Source: Leishmania infantum JPCM5 (taxonomy: Eukaryota; Euglenozoa; Kinetoplastea; Trypanosomatida; Trypanosomatidae). Taken from it: DNA of 64,000 bases. Positions 21,075 through 30,294 of the stretch are shown here, one piece after another. The notes under the pieces are model-generated. The model did not search any database. It was not told the DNA's origin and worked only from the letters and a program-made list of their open reading frames with translations. The stretch's first letter is position 1; every line of letters begins with the position of its first letter. The stretch spans positions 666,130-730,129 of the forward strand of contig NC_009418.2 in NCBI RefSeq assembly GCF_000002875.2, read 5' to 3'. Made by a program: the position numbers and the translations under genes.

Positions 21075-21565
21075 TTAATCACATGTACTCGCCGTTTGGT
21101 GCTTCACATTTTTATACGCAGTGGTGCCGCGGTTGTCGATTGTCTCCTGGCGACGGTCCACGACACCTGCGAGCGAGCCGGCGTTTCGGTCCACGTTTGT
21201 CGGGCCGCCCTGCTTTGCAGCACCGGTGTAGGTGCTTTTATCATCATGGAAACGCACCGTGTCGGCCTTGGTGCCGCTGGACTTGGGGGCGGCGTTGGCT
21301 ATCATGACCTCGATGTCAGCAGGGGTCTTCTTCATCTTGGCTGCGATCTCGGGAATAGCCTTTTCCTTGAACTCCGTGAAGCTGATTTTGCGTGCTTCCT
21401 TCGCCTTCACCTTGCTGAAGAGCAGGTCGGCGTCCGTCGACGTGAAGCTCTTGCCAATGATCTTGCACTCCTTCAGCATTTTGGAGAAGTGCGAGTTGTC
21501 CATTTCCTTCGACGGCGCGCTGCCGAAGGACGCGAGGGATTCAAAGGGATCTGAAGATCAGCCAT
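21075..21565 (-). pseudogene. p25-alpha / TPPP-like, copy 2, apparent frameshift near the start
   Basis: The main frame (21,503-21,075, 142 codons from an internal Met) repeats copy 1 exactly over 419 bp and then has a different C-terminus, YKNVKHQTASTCD. Upstream in this frame the codons DPFESLASFGS still resemble copy 1, but a TGA follows and no ATG is available. In the next frame an ATG at 21,565 reads MADLQIP. If one C were added to the CCC run (plus-strand GGG at 21,546-21,548), this would join the main frame as MADLQIPFESLASFG, the same 15-residue length as MDNFQATFEAFASFG in copy 1. The gene is therefore either a pseudogene with a 1-nt deletion, a sequencing error in an intact 163-aa gene, or a shorter protein starting at 21,503. 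The coordinates span the presumed full gene. Confidence 0.65.
21117..21535 (-). repeat. 419-bp duplicated block (p25-alpha copy 2)
   Basis: Identical to 19,201-19,619. The two blocks are in direct orientation. Confidence 0.9.
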
Positions 21566-22320
21566 TGATCCGTGAAGAAGGACGAAGAAAAACAGGGAGG
21601 CGGTCGTTTGGTCTGAAACAAGCACGACTATGTTGTCCCCGTTCAGCTGTTGCTTCGGTATGCCTGTGCCTGTGTGTGTAGTGTGGAGAGGAGAGAGGGG
21701 GGAGCAGAGGAAGGGCTTGTGGCAGCCACACGACGCTGTGGGTAGCACATTAGTATGTTTATGTTGAGCACCGCTACAACGGAGCTCACACGCGAGCGAT
21801 GTTAGGTGGGAAAGAAGGGAGAAAGTGAATCGTAAGTCCAACACACAGAGAGAAGAAAGACGACGGCGGAGGAGCACGCTAGTAAGACGCTGTCTGCAAG
21901 CATGCAAGACAGCGAAGCAATACTCTGGTAACGGCAGAGTTCATCCTTCTCCCCATAGGGTGCAGTCCCACATGGCACGAGCAGCATGGGGTAGCACTTC
22001 CGTCAGCCCCGATTCTTCTGCAATAAAAGTCAGCATCTACGCGTCCTTTGTTATGTCGACCTACTGGCAAAAGTTCAAGGGAGTTTACATGGATATGCTT
22101 GCTTCTCGCGCAGCACAGTGCTGTTTCCCAGGCCAGGCAAGCACGCGCACGCAGGTTCGTGTACATCATGATGCGATGACAAGGCTAACGCGACACACAC
22201 ACACACACACGCACGCACATGCGTAACAACAAAAAAGAGAATATATGCAGGAAAATAGAGCCGCTGCCGTAGAGGGACACCCACCATGCTTAAAAGCTGT
22301 ACCACACCGTCGCTCTTGCG
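21566..22320. other. Intergenic region, no gene seen
   Basis: Low-complexity spacer between p25-alpha copy 2 and the kinesin gene. It includes a CA microsatellite at about 22,194-22,211. It should hold the kinesin 3' UTR and the copy 2 splice acceptor. Confidence 0.6.
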
Positions 22321-25300
22321 TCACCTGTCGCGCTCCATGTACCTCATAAGCCGTTTCATGCTGTCGGAGGGCGCGCGTGGCCGCTGTCGCATACTGGGCT
22401 CATGGTACGGGCCGGTGGCCGTGCGATTTACAGCCTGCAGAGCGTAGGCTAGGGCTGGCTCACAAGAGAGATGTGCGAAGCCGCTTCTGCTGCTGATCAT
22501 CTCCTCTCGCTTGCCCGCAGTACCTGGGATATTGCTCGTGGAGTTTGGTCGCTGCGGTGCACTGGCCGCTGACGAGGTGGCTGACGCTGACGGGGGTGGA
22601 GAGACGCCACTGGCTGGATCCTCGGATCGAAGTCCGTGAACCGCCAGGCGAACCTGTCGGTACAACTCCTGCTGACGCTGCTGCAATGCACGCAGACGTG
22701 CCTCCCGGGAGCTACGGTTTTGCTCAAATAATGCCTTCTCGGAATCGCCACCGCCGAACGCCAAGCACCCGAACAGACCCGGCCGCAAAAGAGAGGCAGG
22801 CACGTACTCTCGCACAACCGCCTTGGGCAGCTTTGACACTGTCATCTTCATGTCCTGCAGTGTGGCCGTCACGTGCGGCGCAACAGCCTCAGAGGCTCGG
22901 ATCGCTGGAACTCCAGGAACAACCGCCGCCAGACTTTGGCTGCGTGCCGGCTGCTTGTAGTAGTCAGCGTACGTTTCAATGGTGTGAGGTGTCCGGTATT
23001 GCGCCTCGTACTCCTTGAGCCGGTTTGCCAGCCCATTACGTTTCTTCTCTGTCCTTTTTTTGTGACCATGAAGTCGTCTTCGGCCCTCATCATCCATTGC
23101 ACATTTCCTGGAGGACTCACGGTCGGCTGGGCCCTTCAGCGTGGCGTCTTCGAATGGGGGACTGCCATTTGGCACGCCGCGCAGCGCGATGGAGAGCTGC
23201 TTAACCGTGGTGGACGAGCCAGGCGCAATCTTGCGCACCGGCGACGCCACCGCCTCGTTGTCAGGTGGCGCCAAGACGGGCCTGTTGGATTCGCAATCCT
23301 CCTTCGTCGCAGTGGCAGGTTGCCCAACGGCTGTCGATGAGGAAGCTAACCTGTGGGAAGAGGAGGCACCTTCAGCGCTACTGTCGGCCATCTTGCCGCC
23401 GCACGCACTGTCATCTGCAAGCCGCCCGAGTGCCGGTGCGGCGGAGGACTCCTTCGCCACCGCAAGTGTCTCTTCTAGCGCACGCGAGCGTCCTCTTTTC
23501 TTGTCTGACTTGCTCGCTCGTGCCCCTGGCGCGCTGTTGTTAAGTTTCTCGTCGGCGTCGCTGGCATCACCGTTGCCGATCATGTTGTCCTCCTTGACCT
23601 CCCCCAGGTCTTCGTCTTGCAGCACGATGTCTTCCAACACGGCAAGACGCTCACGAAGCGCCAGGTTTTCAGCGTTCAGCTCTGCCTCGCGGCGTTCCGC
23701 GGCATCCTGCCTGTCTCGCACGGCGTCATAGAACTCGCGCAGCTGTGCATTCACTTGCATCAAGTTGGTTAGCATCCCACACGCGGCCACAAGCGAGTCA
23801 GCGAGTTGATCCACCTCTTGTACCATGGCAATATCTTCCGTCGTGCCGCGGGCAGTGAGGCTCGATGGGTCGACGGAGCGTGGGGGATCCTTGTACACAG
23901 CGCCGCAGCAGCACTCGCACGCGTTCACGCGCCCCTCTCGCTCTACCAGTGAGTTCGCCGCCATCTCTCGGTAATATCCGAGCTCTGCTTTAAGCTGAGC
24001 GATCTCCTCTCGGAGCTGCCGGATCAGCACCGTCGTCGCATCCTCGTTTACGTGCGGCTCATTCCGTATGTTCTTCGCGCGACCCGCGTAGAGGAGCGTG
24101 GAAGTCGTCTCGTCCACGTAGCGGTCTGAGGGACTGATGCAGGCAATCATGGTGGTGAGGGAGTTGCCACCGAGAGCGTGCTTGAGGAGCATCGTCAGCT
24201 TGCTGTCACGATAGGGAATGTGCCGGGTGGCCGCCTGCTGCTCTGCACCGCCGCGAGCGCGAGGTGCCAGACCGAGGTTCTTCCTTTTAAGCTCCGCGGC
24301 TGCCGGGGCAGGACCACTACTGAGCGCTGTGATCACCTTTCCTAGAGCCAGCAGCGATGTGTTGATGTCGATTGACTCCTTGACAAGCCTGGCGCTTGGG
24401 TTGTGGGAGAGAAGACCTATCTTTTCGGAACCGGCCAGATCCACAAGTGACAGCTCCGATCGGTTAAGCAGCTCGCCTTTCTGGCGCGCGCGGCTTTCCA
24501 CGTAGATGGTAAAGACACAATGAGAGCGGGAAGACCGGTGATTCAGGAGGTGGCTGCTCACCACTTTTTGTCGAATGCCACTAAACAGCATCTCACGCAT
24601 CTCAGCTGGAGAGTCGCAGGTGCAGATAAACAAGTTTTCCACCTTGAAGACATCGCCCTTGTGCCAACGCACACGCAGGTCTCCATCGCCGACGCCTCTT
24701 TTGCTGCGCGCACCCATCTTAAGCTTCGTCAGCGCCGATGACGAGGACAAAGACGACGCCGTTGCCTCGCCGACATCCCCCGGGACACCGGTGCCGCGAA
24801 GTAGATCGGTGATCTTCTCGTTGTAGATCTGGTAGAAGCTGCAGCGGAACGTGTACTCCACCCCGTCGTCCAGCGTCTCTGCATCATGCTGCGCTTCAGT
24901 GCTCTCGAAGACGGTCGCGCATTGCCGCTCTCGTGCACGGTCGAAGAGCAGCTGTATGACGCGAGGCATGATGCCATGTTGCTGGACTTCTGTCCCGTCC
25001 ACATCCGGTACGATCGCCTTGCGCTGCTGCGAGTTCGACGCGTAGCGCAAGCCATCCATGGTGTGGGTCTTGCCACTACCTGTTTGTCCATAGGCGAATA
25101 CGGTGGCATGAAACCCATCGAGGACGTGCTCAACGAGAGGGGCAATCTCGGCGAAGGTCGTCACCTGGTCCGCTTCCGCAGGCAGAACCCGATCGAAACG
25201 GTAGCATCGACCTTCTTTTTGCATCGCCTTGTCACACACGATCACCTCGTCACCTTTGATACGGACACACTCGGTGGAGTGGTCGGCCTCCGTGTCTGGC

Positions 25301-25527
25301 TGCAAAGGACGACAACGCACGACAACGCGGATGCGACCAAAGCAGCGCTCGCCTTCCTTCACGGCTTCTTCCGTGGCAAAGGCTCCGCTACTGGCTATGG
25401 GATCCCTGTGCGCACTCGGTGTGCTAAGATGGATAGGCGATGCACTCACATCGGGCGGCTTCCACGCAACTTGCCGCGTCCTGGGCGGCGGAGACTGTGA
25501 GTCGCCTCTGTTATCGTCATTGCCCAT
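22321..25527 (-). CDS. Kinesin with N-terminal motor domain
   Basis: A 1068-aa protein. After a Pro/Ser-rich leader (1-62) the motor domain spans about residues 65-490. It includes the entry strand RIRVVVRCRPL, the P-loop GQTGSGKT (147-154), switch I in NHRSSRSH (329-336), switch II in DLAGSE (363-368), IPYRDSKLTMLL near 437-448, and the closing helix ending LLYAGRAKNIRNEP. All ATP-site motifs are intact, so an active microtubule motor is expected. The core carries insertions at about 160-185, 246-285 (Ser-rich) and 403-435. A short coiled coil follows (500-525), then CECCCG at 537-542, another helix with Ala/Glu/Arg heptads, and a long Ser/Ala-rich basic tail. The tail has no recognised cargo domain and the subfamily is not assigned. 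The start is the ATG at 25,527. Confidence 0.95.
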   Translation of the reverse strand: MGNDDNRGDSQSPPPRTRQVAWKPPDVSASPIHLSTPSAHRDPIASSGAFATEEAVKEGERCFGRIRVVVRCRPLQPDTEADHSTECVRIKGDEVIVCDKAMQKEGRCYRFDRVLPAEADQVTTFAEIAPLVEHVLDGFHATVFAYGQTGSGKTHTMDGLRYASNSQQRKAIVPDVDGTEVQQHGIMPRVIQLLFDRARERQCATVFESTEAQHDAETLDDGVEYTFRCSFYQIYNEKITDLLRGTGVPGDVGEATASSLSSSSALTKLKMGARSKRGVGDGDLRVRWHKGDVFKVENLFICTCDSPAEMREMLFSGIRQKVVSSHLLNHRSSRSHCVFTIYVESRARQKGELLNRSELSLVDLAGSEKIGLLSHNPSARLVKESIDINTSLLALGKVITALSSGPAPAAAELKRKNLGLAPRARGGAEQQAATRHIPYRDSKLTMLLKHALGGNSLTTMIACISPSDRYVDETTSTLLYAGRAKNIRNEPHVNEDATTVLIRQLREEIAQLKAELGYYREMAANSLVEREGRVNACECCCGAVYKDPPRSVDPSSLTARGTTEDIAMVQEVDQLADSLVAACGMLTNLMQVNAQLREFYDAVRDRQDAAERREAELNAENLALRERLAVLEDIVLQDEDLGEVKEDNMIGNGDASDADEKLNNSAPGARASKSDKKRGRSRALEETLAVAKESSAAPALGRLADDSACGGKMADSSAEGASSSHRLASSSTAVGQPATATKEDCESNRPVLAPPDNEAVASPVRKIAPGSSTTVKQLSIALRGVPNGSPPFEDATLKGPADRESSRKCAMDDEGRRRLHGHKKRTEKKRNGLANRLKEYEAQYRTPHTIETYADYYKQPARSQSLAAVVPGVPAIRASEAVAPHVTATLQDMKMTVSKLPKAVVREYVPASLLRPGLFGCLAFGGGDSEKALFEQNRSSREARLRALQQRQQELYRQVRLAVHGLRSEDPASGVSPPPSASATSSAASAPQRPNSTSNIPGTAGKREEMISSRSGFAHLSCEPALAYALQAVNRTATGPYHEPSMRQRPRAPSDSMKRLMRYMERDR

Positions 25528-26395
25528 CCCTTCCGCAATCTAGTTCAATGCCAAGCGCCGAAAAAGGATAAAAATGATGATGGAAAAAAATGCGTAATAT
25601 CTAACCAGGTGCAGGCGGTTACGGCAGTTGAGGAATCGCGTCGAACAGAGAGCAACCCATGACGCCGATACTTTTTTTCTCGTTGTCTTGTGCTTTCCCG
25701 TCTGCTTGCCTGTCGACTGGGGGTACCGGTGGCAGTCTTGACTAACAAGCGCGGTGGTATCTTGTGCCTTTGCGGAGTGTGGTGCTTGGCATTCCAGGCT
25801 GTGAAGAAGAAACCGTCGAGAGGTTGTATTCATTTCACGGCAGACGTAGAGCGACACACAGAAAAGCAAAAACGGCTGACTGTAAGAAGGTGCAGGGAAG
25901 ACGCGCATTGAGGAGGAAGGTGAGAAGAAAAGAAATGCCCGTTAGTGCAACGAGAGCGAACCAGGTTCCATTTGTAGAGCGCGGTGATCGAAAGAAAGAA
26001 CGCATCGCCGCCGATAAAAGCCAAAACCAAGCACAATCTCTGTGGGTGCGATGGCGTCAGCGTACTGACTGAAGGCGATAAACCTGAACAACAAAAAGAA
26101 TGGAGCGCGTGATTCCTGCTATAGTTCAAGCTTCGAAGGTCTAGAATACCACGAGCAGATGTCCTGCAGCGGTGCCAATATAATGACGACCTTTGCACTC
26201 TTTCGAGGTTTCGCTACACGGATTATGTGAAGATATGAAACGCCCTCCCAATGACTGGATCGGTAGCAGACGAGGACCCAACGCCGATCACGGCGGAAAG
26301 TCTCTGCCATACCGAAGGACGTGCATTACACAGCACCAACAAGCAAGTCAGATGCCTTACCAACAACTCGCTATTGACTCTGTCACCGCTCATCG
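25528..26395. other. Intergenic region, no gene seen
   Basis: Spacer between the kinesin gene and the helicase gene. On the minus strand TTTTTATCCTTTTTC (about 25,560-25,575) is followed by an AG at 25,541-25,540, a possible kinesin splice acceptor leaving a very short 5' UTR. The remainder should be helicase 3' UTR. Confidence 0.5.
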
Positions 26396-28756
26396 TCACT
26401 GGCGGCGTTTTTGCTTTTTCTGGAAAGGGTCGGGTGCCTCCCTATGCGTCTTCAGGTCCATGTATCGCTTTAGCGTTTTTGTCGGCTTGAGGTGAGCATC
26501 TAGCAGCCCCCTCTTCTGCATGTTAAGCACAATGGATGGGTTCCGCTCCACATCCTGCGACAGCTGCCTAGCGTGATCGAAGCGACGCTGCTTGATCGAG
26601 ATGGAGGTGTAGTCCTCCATCTGAAATTGCTTAATCGCTGGCTTGGAGAAAAATTCCCGCTTGCGGTACGCCATATCTGGGTTCTCGGCTTGCACCGTGT
26701 AGTGCTGTCGCACGGCAAATTGAGGATCAAGACCATAAAGCTCGGGCTGCTTCGTGAAGCGCTCCACGTCCGCGGGGCGAGCCTGCTGAAGATCATCGCT
26801 GATAACATGATTGCAGAAGTCTACTGAAAGCGCCTCGGCAACATCGCGAACGCTCTTCGCGTCTTGCTTGTCGCTCACAACGTAGACCCAGCCAACGTTG
26901 CCCATGCGACCGGTGCGCCCGCACATATGCAGGAAGCGCTGCCACGAAGTCGGCGCGAAGGTGATAAAGACGTGCGAGACGAGGGGCAAGTCGACGCCGA
27001 ACGCCTCCGACTCCTTCAAGAGCAGAAACTTCCAGTCACCCTTGAACTCGCCGCCTCCGTGTACCTCCGAGAAGATCTTGACGTCTGCACCAAGTCCGCG
27101 AAGTCGCAGCCGTGCCCTGAGAACGTCCTCAGCGTCCGGAACAAAGAGGACAGCGCGGCCGGGAATCGTCTCCCGCGCATTCCACAGGAGGCGCACAAGG
27201 TAGCTGAAGCGATCCTCCCTATGGCCGAGGTAGAAGGAGAAAAGGCAGTGCACGGTGGAGGGGATGCGGACGGTGGACAGTACCGTCGTCTGGGCCACGG
27301 GCTTCATGCACAGCGCCTGCAGATGGTCCTTTAGTTTGCCATCCACGTCAGCGGATACCATACCGAGCTGTAGCACCGACCGAACGTGGGGGCCAGGCAG
27401 CTGATGCAGCGTCCCCAACAGCAGTTCCGCAGCCAGCGGGTTGCGCAGTCGTTCCCGCACCACGGCTACAGGGGCGCTCTCCGGCAGCAAGGGCACCTGT
27501 GCACCAATATCGTCCACGTAGACGCGTCGCAGGTAGCCAAAGTCCTCAAACTCCATTTTCTTCTCAAACAACAGCTGACACATGACGTCGGCGGTCGTGA
27601 TGAATAGCCGAGCTGGACCGGTCGCACGCCGCAACCCGCGCCGAAGATGCTCGTAATAGGACTCATAGTCCTCTCTGTAAGTGCCCAGGAAGAGCCAGGA
27701 GTAGTCCTCAGCAGGCCGGTCGACCACGACGCCGCCACCCGCTCGCCTACAGAGCGCCTTGACTGTGTCGTGCAGTCGCATGGCGTTGATTGTGTTTGTC
27801 GCCACAAGGACATTCATGCCAGCGGCCTCGCTGCGGATGCCCTGCAGGAGACCCAGCACGAGCGCCGACGTTTTGCCGCTCCCTGTGACGCCATTGAAGA
27901 GCACGTCGTTGTGATCCTCGTTGAGTAGGGCCGGTAGCAGACGGGCCTGCAGACGCGTCGGCACTGGCCCGTAAAGCTGCTCGGCAGCAGAGCTAATGAG
28001 CGGGTCCAGGCCGAGTGCTGACCACGATGTTCCCGCCGCGTCGGTAGACTCGGCGGGATTGCGAAGCGAGACGGAAGTGGAGGGCGAGGCGGCGACGGCG
28101 TTGCACGTGAGATCGCTTGCGAGAATCTGCCGAGCGCGGAAGCGAGCAGACTCGAGAACGGTGCCCTCCACGTCTGCCTCCGTGATGATCTTGCTGCTCA
28201 CAGATTGATCTGCTCGAAGCAGACTCGCCATAAAGTCAAGTGAGTCATTAGCGTCGCATCGCTTACTTTGGTTCGGAAGCAAAGACACAGCTGCTGGTGT
28301 GGGACTGCTTTCTGAGGCGCTCGCCCCTCGTGCTTCTGCGTGCACCGCTTCAAGGAGCATTGTACCGCCGCGTCCTTCACAGGCGAACACCTGACGGGGG
28401 GTCTCGCGCTGCGGCAGCAACGCGAACGGATGCCGCTCCACCGGGCTGTAAGTGATCTCCGTCAGCTCCTTCTCCAGTGCCTCTTGCGAGAGCCAGAGCT
28501 TCTGACGGAAACGGTAGTAGTTGCCGTTGCGGTTACGCCTCAGCCGTGTGATGAGTGTTCGGGTCTCAAACTGGTCCAGGAGGCTTCGGACGCCTCCTGT
28601 CATGTTTGACTGCACAATGGTGCGTGTAGTGATTATCAGATGGGAAAATACGCTCAGACTTTGTGCACAGAGCACCGTGGAGCGCTGTAAGGGATACGCG
28701 CTGGTTGTCCGGGGCCGTGGCATCGGCACTCGGAGGGGCGCCCTTCCTGACTGCAT
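26396..28756 (-). CDS. Divergent DEAD-box-type RNA helicase, possibly mitochondrial
   Basis: A 786-aa protein from the ATG at 28,756. The frame is open further upstream (another ATG at 28,882), so the start is uncertain. The first 50 residues are Arg-rich and almost free of acidic residues (MPRPRTTSAYPLQRS), compatible with a mitochondrial presequence. Two RecA-like domains are seen: Walker A GVTGSGKT (289-296), preceded by a Q-motif-like PTRLQARLLPALL; a motif II position that reads VDDIG (414-418) instead of DEAD; domain 2 with AVLFVPDAEDVLRARL; and motif VI HMCGRTGRMG (610-619). Residues 130-245 are a Ser/Ala-rich insertion. The C-terminal 150 residues are basic. Motifs I and VI intact with a changed Walker B suggest a specialised RNA helicase or ATPase, for example in mitochondrial RNA processing or ribosome assembly; this is inference. 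Confidence 0.85.
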   Translation of the reverse strand: MQSGRAPLRVPMPRPRTTSAYPLQRSTVLCAQSLSVFSHLIITTRTIVQSNMTGGVRSLLDQFETRTLITRLRRNRNGNYYRFRQKLWLSQEALEKELTEITYSPVERHPFALLPQRETPRQVFACEGRGGTMLLEAVHAEARGASASESSPTPAAVSLLPNQSKRCDANDSLDFMASLLRADQSVSSKIITEADVEGTVLESARFRARQILASDLTCNAVAASPSTSVSLRNPAESTDAAGTSWSALGLDPLISSAAEQLYGPVPTRLQARLLPALLNEDHNDVLFNGVTGSGKTSALVLGLLQGIRSEAAGMNVLVATNTINAMRLHDTVKALCRRAGGGVVVDRPAEDYSWLFLGTYREDYESYYEHLRRGLRRATGPARLFITTADVMCQLLFEKKMEFEDFGYLRRVYVDDIGAQVPLLPESAPVAVVRERLRNPLAAELLLGTLHQLPGPHVRSVLQLGMVSADVDGKLKDHLQALCMKPVAQTTVLSTVRIPSTVHCLFSFYLGHREDRFSYLVRLLWNARETIPGRAVLFVPDAEDVLRARLRLRGLGADVKIFSEVHGGGEFKGDWKFLLLKESEAFGVDLPLVSHVFITFAPTSWQRFLHMCGRTGRMGNVGWVYVVSDKQDAKSVRDVAEALSVDFCNHVISDDLQQARPADVERFTKQPELYGLDPQFAVRQHYTVQAENPDMAYRKREFFSKPAIKQFQMEDYTSISIKQRRFDHARQLSQDVERNPSIVLNMQKRGLLDAHLKPTKTLKRYMDLKTHREAPDPFQKKQKRRQ

Positions 28757-29793
28757 AGCGGGGGAAGAGAGAAAAGAGAAGAGCTCCTTCGCGCAGACGG
28801 AGGTGAAGAGAGAAAAAAAAAGAAGGCGAAGTTCACGAATCACAGGCCTGCGGATGCCCGCGCACGCTAGGCACGTAAGCATGAAAGAGGCGCAACAGAC
28901 GAAGGAGGGAATGGAGGCGGAGCGGGAAGTTCGTGGGGCCACGCTTTACACACCTTTGGCCTGGAGAGGGCGCTGCAGAAAGAGGAATGCGGAGCACCCT
29001 CGCCAGAAATGCGGCTAAGCCAAGATACAGCCAAGCAAAAGAAGCACCAGGCCATCCATGGAGCTCGGGGCATCAGCTTGAAGGACTGCTTTGTTTACTA
29101 GGTGTCTCTCAAGCTTCCCCCACCCATCCTCACAGCAGACGTTGGCCGCGAACCACCTCAGGGGAGAGAGGACTGACACAAATCGCGGGAGAGCAGAAAG
29201 AGAGACCGACAAAGACAGAGAGACAAAACAGAACGACAGCAACAACAACAATAAAATGAAGCATAAATAGAGACACTGGAGTGTTGACGTTGGAGGGATG
29301 CGAAGATGGAAATAAAGGGGAGAAGGGTGAAGCGAATACCTAGAGATTTCGGCACTCACTGACGGGGAGGAAGATCGAGGGGACAACATTATAGCATGGC
29401 CAAGGGAGTTGTGAGCCTACAGAGAGCAGTAAACGGGGAAAAAAAGCGATGGTGGCAGAGTGTAGCCCACCTTGTCAACAGAGTCGAACATCCGCTCTCC
29501 AACACACTTATACATACAACCCATGGCAGCGCTCTGACACACACACAACAACAAAGAGAAACGGCATATCCGCACCGGCAAGAGATGTCTCCCCCTCGTG
29601 AGTAAGGGATGGGGGGGGGAGACAGGGTGGAAGAGAGCACGAGAAATATCAGTAGAGAATACCGCCTCCACAGAGAGACACTTAAGTGCATAATGCACGG
29701 AGCTCCACCTTTTTGCGAGAATGTTCGTCACAAGGAGTGGTTGCACAAGCTAGTGTGACGGGTTAATGGTTATGTAAGACTTCCGCTACGACT
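28757..29793. other. Intergenic region, no gene seen
   Basis: Spacer between the helicase gene and the E2 gene. On the minus strand two strong pyrimidine tracts precede the helicase: one at about 28,800-28,820 (CTTCTTTTTTTTTCTCTC) and one at about 28,759-28,780 directly before the ATG at 28,756. The rest is GA/CA-rich UTR. Confidence 0.55.
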
Positions 29794-30294
29794 TCACGTG
29801 CTTGCATCACTGGCGCGCGTACGCTGCACGTGTTTCTTGAACTCTTCAGGAGTTGCGGTGACCATTACGCCAGCTGCCGTCTCATTCAAGACTGCGTAGG
29901 TCTTGTAATCAAGGAAGATTGCCTTCACAACATGACCTACAACATCTGCAACGGGGGTGGTGGGTTTCCAGTCATCGTTATGCAGAAGACCCTCGCATAC
30001 GGCGCCGTCTTCTGATACCATGGGGTTGAAAATGCGGGTGAGTACGCGCACCGCCGGTGGCTTGAACGGGTAATCTTCCTGGGAGAGCGTGAACAAGATA
30101 TCATACGTGGTGCCATGATAGACGCTCTCAGCGGGTGGCATAACGCGAATGCGCCAGTGAAAAGCGTCGCCATGGGCTGTGGCGCCATTCTCATCCGCCA
30201 TGTCCACAGCGCTGATCGTGGGACTACCGCTGTTAGCCAGCTCCTTAAGACGGGCAAAGTCCATGTTCGCTCGCCGCACAGTGCGCACCGACAT
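29794..30294 (-). CDS. Ubiquitin-conjugating (E2, UBC-fold) protein with altered HPN motif
   Basis: A 166-aa single-domain UBC protein. The N-terminal helix is RRANMDFARLKELANS; the beta sheet includes FHWRIRVMPPAESVYHGTTYDILFTL; YPFKPPAVRVLTRIFNP is the family's PxxPP strand; and Cys100 in DGAVCEGLL sits at the active-site cysteine position, followed by DDWKPTT, matching the conserved Trp-x-Pro. The usual His-Pro-Asn just before the active site is Asn-Pro-Met (residues 90-92), so the catalytic Asn is missing. It should still carry a thioester on Cys100, but isopeptide transfer may be weak or partner-dependent, or the modifier may not be ubiquitin; this is inference. Length is normal for an E2. 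The ATG at 30,294 lies only 2 nt after a strong splice acceptor. Confidence 0.9.
   Translation of the reverse strand: MSVRTVRRANMDFARLKELANSGSPTISAVDMADENGATAHGDAFHWRIRVMPPAESVYHGTTYDILFTLSQEDYPFKPPAVRVLTRIFNPMVSEDGAVCEGLLHNDDWKPTTPVADVVGHVVKAIFLDYKTYAVLNETAAGVMVTATPEEFKKHVQRTRASDAST

Noticed and set aside
21473..21907. 144-codon minus frame containing MADLQIPLNPSRPS as a separate gene
   Set aside because: Its end is the out-of-frame reading of p25-alpha copy 2; the relevant part is the frameshifted start of that gene.
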